DNA from: Archegozetes longisetosus
Taxonomy: Eukaryota; Arthropoda; Arachnida; Sarcoptiformes; Trhypochthoniidae
NCBI GenBank assembly: GCA_018873245.2
Contig: JAEMBT020000008.1
Location: 13,063,172-13,127,171, forward strand
DNA: 64,000 nt
Direction of reading: 5' to 3'
This document shows positions 1 through 10,155 of the stretch, piece after piece. The stretch's first letter is position 1. Every line of letters begins with the position of its first letter. A model generated the notes under the pieces. It worked only from the letters and a program-made list of their open reading frames with translations, did not search any database and had not been told where the DNA came from. The position numbers and the translations under genes are program-made.

Positions 1-81
1 TGGACTTATTATTATAGCTGACAATTTTAGTCCTATAATATTTTCCAGCCTCACTGGATATTATGCCAGTCATGTCAATAG
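1..81 (+). CDS. OATP exon (first in window, truncated by window edge)
   Basis: Read from base 2, this gives a hydrophobic stretch ending GYYASHVNR, the TM2/loop segment just before the family's RPRLIG motif. The donor is AG|GTTTGA at 82; the split arginine codon (AG+G) is completed at 297. It is too short to be seen as a standalone open frame and is recognised by phase and family order. Confidence 0.8.
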
Positions 82-3000
82 GTTTGAATTCTTATTCTCC
101 AATATCACTTCCCTTCTATCTTGTCAACTAATTCAGATATCCTTGTTTTACTCCTTTTTATGCACAATTATTTTTTTTAAGTACTTTGAAAATCAAGTTT
201 AAGTCATTTTTCTGAACAATACCAAAATTAGAGCCTCAATTACATCCTATAGAAATACTTGAATGTTATTGATTAGACTTTTGTTCTTTGATTTAGGCCA
301 AGACTTATAGCGTTCGGAATGTTTATTGTGGTGATAGCGTGTTTTCTAAATTCCGTTCCGTTCTTCATTTACGGTGCTTCATATCATCTTCTATCTGATT
401 CATCATCTAATAAAACAGTGAACTATGAGTTTTGTGAATCTCACTCCGATAGAGACAAGAGTTGTGCCGAACTGACTTCTAAATCAAATACTGTTCTGGC
501 TTTGATTATATTTTTTGTAAGCAATTTTCTAAATGGTGTCGGACATAACGCCTTCTATACGGCTGGCTTCACATATCTGGATGATAATGTGCAGAAAGGA
601 CAATCTGCCATATTTTTAGGGCTAACTTACGCTATTAGACTTTTAGGACCACAATTAGGATACTTTTTGGCCGGCTTCTCATTGAAGTACTACGAGGATC
701 CGTTCTGTAAGTTTCTGTATATGAATGAGAGCGTAGACAAGCGGTATAACTCGGATTATAGGGTTTTGAGGCCTTTTGTTTAAAAAGATAGACCGAAATC
801 GATCAAGTTTTCAATGCTCTTGATATTGTGAAGTTGATAGCTAATTAACTTTTGAAACAAAATTAACGTCTTAATAGGAGAGAAGCAAAACTTTGAATGC
901 ATTTTATTATATCCTATGCTCCAAACTTTTATCATTTTTGCACACACTCATTCATATATTATTAGAATGTATAACTAATTTAAAATTCAAAAAGCCATCA
1001 CTTGTGCCGAGCGATATTCTCATAACCTTATTGACCATACTAGCGAAAAGTTTTCTTATGTTTATCTCCAAATTCTACTCAGATTGAAAGCAAAATATAA
1101 TGGTTTTGTGATTGATTGGGTTAGAAAAATTTATAGTAATGTTTAATTTATTCAATGAGGCATTGTTCAATTTAAAAACTTGTTTATCATTCATTAAGCA
1201 AATGATGAAAGAACAATAAATCAGAGATTAATGATTAATATGCAATTAGTTTTGAGAATGAGAAAATATTGTTTTTATTCAAATGCAAATTACGCCATAT
1301 TTGATGATTTTACGCCATATTTAATGATTTTGTATTTTGATTCAAATCAAACTTGTGCACATGATTTATAAGTAAATGAGCGTAAAGCTCAATCTTCTAC
1401 TAAAGTGTTTGTGAACAGATTAACAAAATATCAAGTGTTGTCATACTATCAACAAAATAAACAAATTTTGGCCGCTTCTCAAAATCAACTTAATAGTCAG
1501 TTGATATAATACAAGTGAATCACGCATTCAAATCATACGTTGAGTACTAGAGATAAGAGTGCGGAAGAGATGTTGTAATGAGAATCAGACTAATTCTAAA
1601 TTCAAACTTCACCTCAAAATCTAATCCTTATGGTGACAAATTGAATTTTCAAATTTACACGTTACACTTGCAGTTATCAGAAATGATAAATTTTGATTTA
1701 GCACACTTAGATTGAGGTTGTTACTCTTCAACTTGACATTTGAAATATTTGAAAAAAATCACTAAAGAGTTTTAAGAACTTCTAGTTAATTAACAAAAAA
1801 TTTTATTCAAATATGGTCATTCTTTATTATAAAATTACGATAGAAATTAAATGATTTAATACTTCTGAAGCACTTATTTATAATATGTATATCAGATTTG
1901 ATATTCAAAATTTAAGAAAACAAGTTTACTATTTATAATATGAATTGTAAGAGAATTTATTAGATGGGATCAAAAGTAATGGGACTATTTTATCTCGTTC
2001 TTGATCAAAGTTGTAAACATGTTTAATAAATATGTTTTAAAGTCCACGAGTTGTAATAGTCCCATTACCTTTGATCCCATCTAATAATAACAACTATGTT
2101 GTGATCAAGCTTTGTGGCGAAACCTAGTACAATATTTTAAGATACCATAAGTCTTAGCTATAGAGGACTCAAACCTAGAACTTGAGTGAATCAATTTTAA
2201 AAATATGCCATTTCAAATACGCAGATGATCCAGGTATAACTCAAAGAGATCCTCGATATGTAGGAGCATGGTGGATCGGATTTCTTATACTAGGCACTTT
2301 ATTGCTCATATTCACATTTCCTATCGCTTTGTTTCCCAAACGAATGCCTGGAATGAGAGTCGAAGGAACTGAAGATATGCCTAAACTTAAAGGTATTACT
2401 AAACAATCCTTTAATAAGTCTTCAATATTAAAGTTGGATTTACCAAAAAATTTCATACAGAATTTCCACGGAAAGCATTAGAGCTACTGAAAAATCCAAT
2501 ACTGACTCTATTTCTAATCGCAGCCACATTTGGATTGAATGCACTGATAGGATATTTTATTTTTCAGCCAAAATATTTAGAAAATCAATTTAGGAAAACA
2601 TCTTCAGACGCAAGTTTCATAACAGGTTAAGATTTAAAGTTTGCTCAAACTTGCATAACATTTATTTATTAATCGTAACGTTCAAATACAGGATCTGTAG
2701 GAGTAATAACATCAGCGGTTGGAGTACTATTGGGTTCAATAATAATAACCAAATTCAAACCTAGACCAAAATATCTAGTCATATATATGGTAACATTAAA
2801 TTATGTGTCATCTGCATCAATGTTGTCCATGTGGTTCATGGGTTGCGATAATCCATTAATGGCAGACACAGGAATATTGAACAATAAACTTGATTTGACG
2901 AATGTATGCAATCAGGATTGCAAGTGTACCACACGTCGCTTTCAACCGGTTTGCAGTTCTGATGGATTCACTAACTATTTTTCTCCTTGTCATGCCGGCT

Positions 3001-4756
3001 GTACTTTCGAGAGTGGTGCTAATTCTGAAGGTCTTTTAACATTTGGTGGCTGTAAGTGCGTCGGTTATGAACAGACAGTCACTAAAGGCTATTGCAAATC
3101 AAATTGCGAATCATTCCTTCCTTATATGAGTATTCTTGGAGTTGAAAAACTACTTTCTTCGACATCAAGAGTTGGAGATACTCTTATTCTTTTGCGATGC
3201 GTTGAGCCGAAAGATAAGTCTTTTGCTCTCGGACTTTTGGCCTCGATTCTCAATTTAATGTGTGAGTTATACAGTCTGAGTCCCGTTTTGGCAACTCGTC
3301 GTTGCAGTCAAAAGTCGAATTTTGCTTAAGTCCGAATATAGCAAAACACATTTTCCTTAATCATAGATGCCTTTAGTCCTTCATGTTAGCTGTTTTTCAA
3401 TGAATTTCTCCTAACTTATTAAATAGCCAAGTATTTGTCGTGAGATTAGGTGCAAATTCATGAAAAGAAGATTTGAACTAGAAAATTGGTGAAGTAAAAT
3501 TTCTAATTTTGAATGTGAGCATGCCAAAATCGGGCGTTGATAAAACTATGCGTAGACTCAAATCTATCACCAGTTCGGGGTTTTGCAAAAACTTTTGTTG
3601 TTATAATCCGAACTGTTAAACATAGTGAATCCCATAGGAGCAGTTGATGCTTAAGTCGAAGTTTGACATTAACTGGTTGCCAAATCGGGGACAGACCGTA
3701 ATAGTATTATTTGAATGAGATATCCCAAACTTTTATTGGTTTGTCAAAAATAATAGCAATTTGTATCAGAAGCACGACATGTGCTAACCAGAAAACAAAC
3801 ATTTTATTGTGATAACTGATTCGATTTGATGTGTCTATTCGTTTTTGGCAGAATTAAGTGTCAGTTTTGTTCGATTTTGCTTTAGGTTTCGCTTTCAGAA
3901 ACTGTAACACGCGATCACTTTTGACAAATCAATTTGCTTTTTGCTTAAAGCTATAATTCTTTCACATTATATAGAAGTAAAGGCTATTCATTCTAAAGAC
4001 TATTCATTTAAAAGGCTATTCTGTACAATCGATTCAAAACTTTTGCTTATCTTTTCAACCAACATTTTAATTGAAAACTTTCAGGTTTTGATAGAATCAT
4101 TTCTCAGTTTAATTAACAACTAATAGGACAAAACATAGTATAAAATAGGATAAAACAAGTAATAGGACTTGATTACACACACGCACAATACCCAACCTGA
4201 GAATACAGAGCAAATATTTGATATCAGGATAGTTTAGAAAAATGTTTTATTTTCTTTCTAACTATCATGAAATCCAGTGATTTCAAGAAAAACATTTATG
4301 GATTGAGTTAAGAACTGTATAAAAATCGTGACTTATAAATATGAAATCCAAAAATATGGGTTTGATCTAGTTTTGAAAGCGTTATCTCTAATAATTGTCT
4401 AACTGTGAAATTTATCATTTCTATCCAATGAAGCGTTCATCCCCGCTCCTCTAGTCTTTGGTGCAATAGTAGATTCTGCGTGTGAAGTTTGGGAGCAAAC
4501 GTGCGGCAAAACAGGTCAATGTTGGCTCTATAACATCGACCGTTTCAGGCATTTACTCCACGGAACCACTTTTATCCTCTTAATCATATCAACTCTATCT
4601 GGAACTGCAATTTTGTTCTTCACTAATAGAATCAGGGGTTTTTATGACGATCAACAAAAAGATGATGAAAAAGAGAGTAAAACCTCTAGTTCTAATAATT
4701 TAGAAATGAATATTATTGTCAACAAATTAGTTTCCGAAGAAGTTAGCAAAGTTTGA
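1..4756 (+). CDS. Organic anion transporting polypeptide (OATP/SLCO family), 3' six exons, 5'-partial
   Basis: Sodium-independent plasma-membrane transporter of amphipathic organic anions (family knowledge). Coding exons are 1-81, 297-706, 2225-2392, 2461-2625, 2692-3261 and 4434-4756. All introns are GT-AG and every junction keeps phase, giving about 571 codons; the first exon or exons lie before the window. The order is: end of TM2 with the PRLI motif, TM3 to TM5, the OATP signature DPRYVGAWWIGFL leading into TM6, TM7 to TM9, a Kazal-type extracellular loop with 11 cysteines (PVCSSDG, SPCHAGC), TM10 with LSSTSRV, RCVEPKDKSFALG before TM11, IPAPLVFGAIVD, and TM12. A hydrophilic tail of about 45 residues ends in TGA at 4754-4756. 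The family signature normally has RW where this protein has RY. Family assignment is very secure; the subfamily and substrate are not determinable here. Confidence 0.96.
297..706 (+). CDS. OATP exon: TM3 to TM5
   Basis: The acceptor is TTTAG at 292-296 and the donor GTAAGT at 707. It encodes PRLIAFGMF (TM3), an extracellular loop with two cysteines, TM4 (FLNGVGHNAFYTAGFTYLDD, with the family's YLDDNV motif) and TM5 (YAIRLLGPQLGYFLAGF). It ends after the first base of a tyrosine codon. Confidence 0.95.
707..2224 (+). other. OATP intron, 1518 bp
   Basis: AT-rich intron. It contains a 20-bp direct duplication (TTACGCCATATTTRATGATT) around 1288-1326 and a mariner-type MITE at 1960-2084. Short open frames here (for example 893-1087) have no recognisable protein content. 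Confidence 0.85.
1960..2084. mobile_element. Mariner-type MITE, 125 bp, in OATP intron
   Basis: Terminal inverted repeats of about 30 bp start TTAGATGGGATCAAAAGTAA. The right arm is its reverse complement with a single mismatch over the outer part. The element is flanked by TA on both sides (1958-1959 and 2085-2086), the target duplication of Tc1/mariner elements. The outer 20 bases match the remembered Hsmar1/MADE1 mariner end (TTAGGTTGGTGCAAAAGTAA) at 16 positions. There is no transposase inside, so it is non-autonomous. Confidence 0.85.
2225..2392 (+). CDS. OATP exon: family signature and TM6
   Basis: The acceptor is GCAG at 2221-2224 and the donor GTATTA at 2393. It encodes the extracellular signature DPRYVGAWWIGFL, TM6 and the cytoplasmic FPKRMPGM motif. 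The next intron is only 68 nt (2393-2460). Confidence 0.95.
2461..2625 (+). CDS. OATP exon: TM7
   Basis: The acceptor is CATACAG ending at 2460 and the donor GTTAAG at 2626. It encodes FPRKALELLKNPILTLF, TM7 and QPKYLENQFRKTSSDASFIT, matching the family's PKYLE.QF segment. The following intron is 66 nt. Confidence 0.93.
2692..3261 (+). CDS. OATP exon: TM8, TM9, Kazal-type loop, TM10
   Basis: The acceptor is AATACAG ending at 2691 and the donor GTGAGT at 3262. It encodes TM8 (GVITSAVGVLLGSIII), TM9, the large cysteine-rich loop with PVCSSDGFTNYFSPCHAGC, TM10 and RCVEPKDKSFALG. The donor lies only ten bases before an inserted MITE. Confidence 0.96.
3262..4433 (+). other. OATP last intron, 1172 bp
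   Basis: A MITE fills 3272-3698, and the rest is AT-rich sequence without a supported gene. The acceptor is CCAATGAAG ending at 4433, with a weak pyrimidine tract; the choice is fixed by phase and by direct continuity of the protein (NLM|SFIPAPLVFG). Confidence 0.8.
3272..3698. mobile_element. TA-flanked MITE, 427 bp, at start of OATP last intron
   Basis: The left end CAGTCTGAGTCCCGTTTTGG and the reverse complement of the right end (CGGTCTGTCCCCGATTTGGC) form imperfect terminal inverted repeats. Similarity fades inward through a shared CTTAAG region. TA dinucleotides flank both ends (3270-3271 and 3699-3700). An internal stem CAGTTCGG/CCGAACTG lies near 3571-3618. No transposase frame is present, so it is a non-autonomous Tc1/mariner-superfamily-like element. 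Confidence 0.7.
4434..4756 (+). CDS. OATP last coding exon: end of TM11, TM12, C-terminal tail
   Basis: It encodes FIPAPLVFGAIVDSACEVW, a cysteine-containing loop (QTCGKTGQCWLYN), TM12 (HGTTFILLIISTLSGTAILFF) and a charged, serine-rich cytoplasmic tail ending in TGA at 4754-4756. The frame has no initiator because it is an internal exon; phase joins perfectly to the previous exon. Confidence 0.95.
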
Positions 4757-6248
4757 ATTTTTAGCTCATTTTTTGTTCTTTTCATATTTGACTTGATAAG
4801 AATTTTTTAGGCTATGAAAAGTAATAGTTAAATACTTTAGCAGAATATTTGGCTTTACTGATATATCATGCCTGTATTGGTGTAAATCACTCTTTGCAGT
4901 AATATTTTATAAGCCTAAGCCTACATTAGGTCTGCTGCAATTAGTATTATCTAACTTTACATTTACGGAAACACAAGCAACACCGCATCAATATAAGAGT
5001 GATATAGCTGTGGAACCAAGTAATTTTCATTAAAGTTAATTTTAATATCAAATTTTTCATTGAATAAATTGATTTTATTAACATTTGAATGCAATTTTCA
5101 TATTTTTTTATTATAACACTTATCCTAAGTTTCTGTTGAGTACTAAGTTTAATTGAGTATAACTTTTCAAGTTAAAATTAAGAGACTTTAGCAAATAGGC
5201 GCTCAATTCCGTTGATAAAATACAATTAGTAAGTGTGATTTACAATAATGGCTTGAAATGGTAAGAGGCCTAGGCAATAAGATACAATTGTATTACATTT
5301 TATTGCAGCGTCAAATTTTGTCATAGAAACGCATTGAAGCCTTTACTAAGGCACATTGTCTTCAATATATATTTTTACTGAGAAATCAGCGTGTGCAACA
5401 ATTTCTAACATTCGATTGCCCAAGCCTGGATGGATAGTGAACTCTGGGTTACTATTGAAAACTGCACGCGCAACAATGAGCTATTTTCGTTGATTAGAAT
5501 ATAACTCAGGCATAGGCCAGTATAAAAGTCAATAATATCGTACTGTTTGGTGAGAACACGCGTTGAAATAATATTGTTTAACATGTCATTAAGAGTAATC
5601 ATTGAGAGACTGACTAGTCCCCTGATAGATGATTTCGCTTTTAAGGCTTAAAATTTGTTATTTTCATTTGAAATGTTATATAATCGATATTTTAAACTTG
5701 AATCGACCTACATTTTCTCAATGCATAATCGTCACGATATATTATCATTAAGCCAAAGCAGTTTCATGTCAAATCCACCTAAATTTTCAAAACTTACATC
5801 TTTGAATACAGAGTAAGAAATTGTATTGAATACTTTCTAAATACCAATATTTGGGTTAGTTTCATAAGAAGAAGAAGAAGAAGAAGGAGTTGCAGAGAAG
5901 CCGACAAATTGTGTTAACAGGAATGAAATATTTTTGAAAGTTTAATGCAAAAATTTGATTATGAAAAACTTTTTAGGAAAACTTCAATAGTCTCTTTGAT
6001 GTTGTCATAAAGAATATAATGATAGATGAAATGATATATAATATAAAAGTCGACTTTAATATACTTCATATATAAGTTTTTATTATTTCAAATAAAAATA
6101 ATGGAAAACTTTTTTGCCTCAAAAAATCAATACGTGATCGCAATAACTATAGCAAAAGCATTGAAAGACAATTGAATTTAGAAAACGAAAGCGAGTAGAA
6201 AGTAATTCAATTGGGTTTTATGGCTAACCACTAATCTTATTGTCGAGA
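4757..6248. other. Intergenic: OATP 3' UTR and spacer
   Basis: Contains the presumed OATP 3' UTR, a (GAA)n tract near 5870-5886 and AT-rich spacer. A 65-codon minus frame at 5405-5602 is unsupported. A TATATAAG box at 6069-6076 lies about 180 bp before the next gene and could be its promoter, but this is speculative. Confidence 0.6.
5063..5068 (+). promoter_or_regulatory. Candidate OATP polyadenylation signal AATAAA
   Basis: This is an AATAAA found about 300 nt after the OATP stop codon. Position and hexamer only; no transcript evidence, and other weaker hexamers (ATTAAA near 5030) exist. Confidence 0.35.
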
Positions 6249-6585
6249 ATGAGGATTATTTTCCTATTAATAATTATATTAGTTCTTGGATATGCCTTCT
6301 ACAGGAGATGTGAGAAATAATTATTTAATTATTTCATTCTTTCATTTTGTTTTATATTCAGACAAACCTAAACGAGATCTTAAAATCTTTGAGGCGCAGG
6401 TAGCTGCCTCTGAAAAATACAATTATTTCGGCAATGACGATGAGCTTGATGACTATTGTGACACTATCTGTCAGTTGGATGAGTATTGTTCTGGTCGCAA
6501 AAATCCCTCCAAACCAGGTCTGTGTCAATGTAATGATAATTGTGTTATTAATAAGTTTAAAAAAAGTGATTTTAAACATCAGTAA
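6249..6585 (+). CDS. Small secreted cysteine-rich peptide, two exons, unrecognised family
   Basis: The exons are 6249-6309 and 6362-6585, separated by a 52-nt GT-AG intron (donor GTGAGA, acceptor ATATTCAG). Joined, they give 94 residues. Residues 1-16 form a hydrophobic signal peptide (MRIIFLLIIILVLGYA) with a good signal-peptidase site after GYA. A basic stretch follows (RRYKPKR), then an acidic region (NDDELDDY) and six cysteines spaced C-x3-C-x5-C-x9-C-x1-C-x3-C, with a lysine-rich tail. Codons are clearly more GC-rich than the surroundings, and AATAAA lies 27 nt after the stop. An open frame reading through the intron from 6286 exists, but it lacks the signal peptide and adds an AT-rich intron translation. 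I do not recognise the family. The spacing loosely recalls EB-type or toxin-like cysteine modules, and RRYKPKR could be a propeptide cleavage site; both are inference. Confidence 0.72.
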
Positions 6586-6611
6586 TGTACAGGTTATTCA
6601 ATCATTTTAAT

Positions 6612-6617
6612 AATAAA
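6612..6617 (+). promoter_or_regulatory. Polyadenylation signal AATAAA of the cysteine-rich peptide gene
   Basis: Canonical hexamer 27 nt downstream of the TAA stop at 6583-6585, a usual distance for a compact gene. Confidence 0.55.
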
Positions 6618-9075
6618 GTTTAATTTACTATTTGATTATATATTGTTAAATTGTTCGACAATTTCAGAGATAATTATAATTTATGATTATCAGCATGATT
6701 GACAGTGTTATGTAAAAGATAAACAGTTTTGCAAACCTATAAACGTAAAATTAATTCAAATCGACTTCGGCTTTCAGTATCCAGTAGACTTAGTGATGAG
6801 TGATAAGCAATCTGTGGTCACATTAGTATAGAGCTAACTAACTATCAAGTCATCCAAACATGCTCGATATAAAAGTCATTCGGTTATATAAAAAGTTAGT
6901 TTTTGTTTTTGACTTCACCGAAAGTATTTTGAAATGTTACGAAAATTTGAATTACAATAAAAATGGACTGGCATCAAAATAAGCAGAATGTAATCAAGTT
7001 GAAATAGTGAAATATTCAATTGAGCAAATTTTGGTTTGAAAAGCAGTGGTAGAGAAAGTTGTGTGTTGTCAGTTTTAGAGAGAGAGAATCCAAGAGAGAA
7101 TACAAGAGAGTTGATATTAGTTTTATAGTCAGACAATACAATAACAATAATTTCAAACTCCACTAAAAATTTCCAAGAAATAATCCTTCTTAGACTTTAC
7201 ATCCTTTTCTTCTTTATTAGTATTTTTTGATCAAAACAACTCTATAGGAAACCTTATTGTAAGAAAAACTGAAGTTTTTATTAAACTCTAGGATCACTTT
7301 TTTTTATTTCAATTGAATCTTTTGTGATGAAGAAAAGTTTTATACTTTTCAGGAATAGTTGGTCCAAAAACAATAATATCCAGAATATAATTACAGCAAT
7401 AACTTATTATAGATGTAATAAAAGAAAATAATTTTAAAAACAAAATTTGTTGCAATGGTTTGACATTTGAAAGAGTGGTTTCCTGAACAAAGTTGCGCTT
7501 TGGGCTAAAAATGCTAACTATAGTACGTTATTAAATATAGTAAACCTCAAAATCAACTGATAAAGGATTATCATTCATATAAATGGCTTTCCTTCTTATC
7601 TACTGCTAAATAAAACATTTATCCAATTTATTCTCGACACTATCCATCAAAAGATCTTTAGAGAAGAATTCTTTCTTATTTATGTTTTATATTTATGTTT
7701 GAATTATATGAAAAACTCCTTTATTTAAATTCAAATCCTTATTCACATGAAAGATGCTTAAATCCGTAACAAGCTATTATACATGGCATGAGATTTCATT
7801 TTTACTGTATACAACAGCGCATCAATTTATAAAAGGTTTATGTTTAAATCCCACTTTATATTAGGAACAACTAAATTATTCTTTATGCAGAGAGATTCTC
7901 AGGTTTGCCTTCATTTTACAGGTTCATCGAATCACATACAATCTAGAGCTAGGAAAATACCTGTGTATCCATTAATTATGTGTTTCACACTTATAGATTC
8001 GCTCTTTTATGTTAACACCTTTGCAGCCTGTTAATATTTCAACGCATAATTAATCAATAATTGACGTTATTTTTGTGGATCATCCCATAAATTATGTTTT
8101 TGTTTACCACAGATTACAACAACAGTAAGTGAGAAAGGGAGAGAAATGTTGTGATATCTGACACATAATTTGTGAATAAATACATATTTTCTAGCCCTAC
8201 ATGCAATCTAATGCTATAATAATAGTAATCGGTAATTCTTGAATTTGCATACGATTTTGTGATAGTGAATTACTCCGAGAGAGAACGCACTAATATAAGT
8301 ATAGATATAATGAAGTATGAAATGCATGAATATTTTATTATTAAACTAATAAAAACTTGTTAGTACGAGTGCATTATCGCAAATGAGAAAATTGTCTCAT
8401 AATAACAATCATAGGAATTAACATTAGTATCAAAACTAATGATTTTGTCTAGTTCTCGATAATTAAATGGTTTTCTTCATTTGAATGATAGCCGAAGAAT
8501 TGGGCGCTAAAACAAATTCAGGAATAAGTTGGAAAAGATTAAAAATAAAATCAATTTTGACTGTAATTTGCTACGAAATCTAAAGCTTTGATATGAATGA
8601 CAATAGAGAGCAGTCTTGAGTATGCATTCTACGAGATGTTTATTCAAATTATACAGAACTGAAGTTACTCTACAGTATTTAGTATTCAAATGAATGCAAA
8701 ATCAAAGTTATTGAATAAATTAGCCCATAATGTGATTAAATAATTCCTGAAATTTCAAGTCATGTTTTGTTAATCGATTAAATTACGTAAATCTCCCGAA
8801 ATGATTAGACTAGCGCTAGAAGTAGTTCATTAAGATTCATGAGATAATTTGCATTACCATAATATTCAAGGCTCTAATGCTTTTTGTGCCTTTTAGTTCA
8901 TGTTTGATTAGTTTATGGCATAAATGTTGAAAATACCTTCAGAATTATTCTCATATCAACTCAATTAAAAAGCTCAGATTCTCACTACTATTGTTGTAAA
9001 TCAAGTTCAGTTATCCTAATTCATAAATTCAAATCAGGTATGCCCCCACGCATGCAATACTATGCAAAGGAACCG

Positions 9076-9249
9076 CAGTAGTATCCCGATATAGTGAACC
9101 TCTGTATAGCGAATCCTCGATATAGCAAAAGCGTTAGTCTGGTCTCAAGGTATCCGATTCGACTTATGTAAACCTATTTGTAGTGAAACCTCGTTATAAT
9201 AAATGTGAATTACCGGTCTCCAGCGATTCGCTACGTGGATGTATTACTG
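9076..9249. mobile_element. Pogo-like MITE family, copy 1 (degenerate)
   Basis: It begins CAGTAGTATCCCGATATAGT and ends in the inverted form (…GTATTACTG). Inside it repeats the family's GTGAACCTC, TATAGCGAA and CGGTCTC words. A TA follows the right end, but the left TA is lost. It shares ends and internal words with copies at 42581, 48466 and 57550. Confidence 0.65.
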
Positions 9250-10017
9250 TAGTGATTCGAAATTGAGCGTGATTTACAACAATAGTAGCAAAATTATAAT
9301 CTAGGTAAATAGCTTTGTAGTCATGAATTTGTGATATAAATAAATAAAGTAGGCCTTTTCTGAACAAATTGACTAAATTTTTGATTGAAAAACAAATAAA
9401 GATAAATTTATCATTCAATTTATTGCTAATGCGATTGCATAACGAAACATAGAATTTCCTCCGCCCATTCCTAATAGCCATTGAAACATATGTACATAAA
9501 TATTTGTAATAACAGCATCGACTAATTTTCCTATAAAATTAGTATAAATAGCAGAACTGATACAAACTGTAAGAAACTTCTTAGATCGATATTCGAAATA
9601 AAGACCGGGTAATAGTGTGTCTTCGCTCATTAATAATAACTGATAGCGACGAATGAATGTCAAAAGTATGAGTGAAAAAATTTGATCATTTTCATAATGT
9701 TCATTTGATACTTTAGGTACTTATTACTTGTTACAATAAGTTGAACACACTGCTATTTTTCTATTTTTATTTGGTCTAAAATATAATATCTTCTATGATA
9801 AACAGTGGAAATCATTACTGGCCTTAAGATTTTTAAATTGCAATTTTCAGCAACTAACTTGGGGGTGAAGTGAAATGTGAAAGTTCGATCTAATTTAATT
9901 CTTCCGATATTATCTTAAAAATGAACACATTTGATATCCTTGAAGCACCAGGAAATGTTCATTGACGAGACCATAACCGGTCTATGATTTACTTTTGGAA
10001 ACAAAAATTTATACATA

Positions 10018-10155
10018 AGGTGTCCGCAAATTCCGGCAGCAGGGGAAAGTTGACATTATTGAAAACATGTGTTATACTTGAAACCAATATTAAAATGGGG
10101 CTGTTCAGTATGGCTAAACAATGAAAAGTTAATTTGCTTATGGCCGGACATCCCA
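10018..10155. mobile_element. Possible Tc1/mariner-like MITE, 138 bp
   Basis: The left end AGGTGTCCGCAAATTCC faces the right end GCCGGACATCCCA in inverted orientation (shared core GTCCGG/GTCCGC). TA lies on both sides (10016-10017 and 10156-10157). The inverted repeats are short and imperfect, so this is tentative. Confidence 0.4.

Noticed and set aside
6286..6585. Single-exon reading of the cysteine-rich peptide from 6286
   Set aside because: It reads through a clear 52-nt GT-AG intron and lacks the signal peptide given by the spliced form.
9415..9663. Assignment of SEDTLLPGL to the GPI-transamidase subunit GPAA1 (SENALLPGL in that family)
   Set aside because: Likeness is limited to a few residues and the following sequence does not fit the family, so no name is given.
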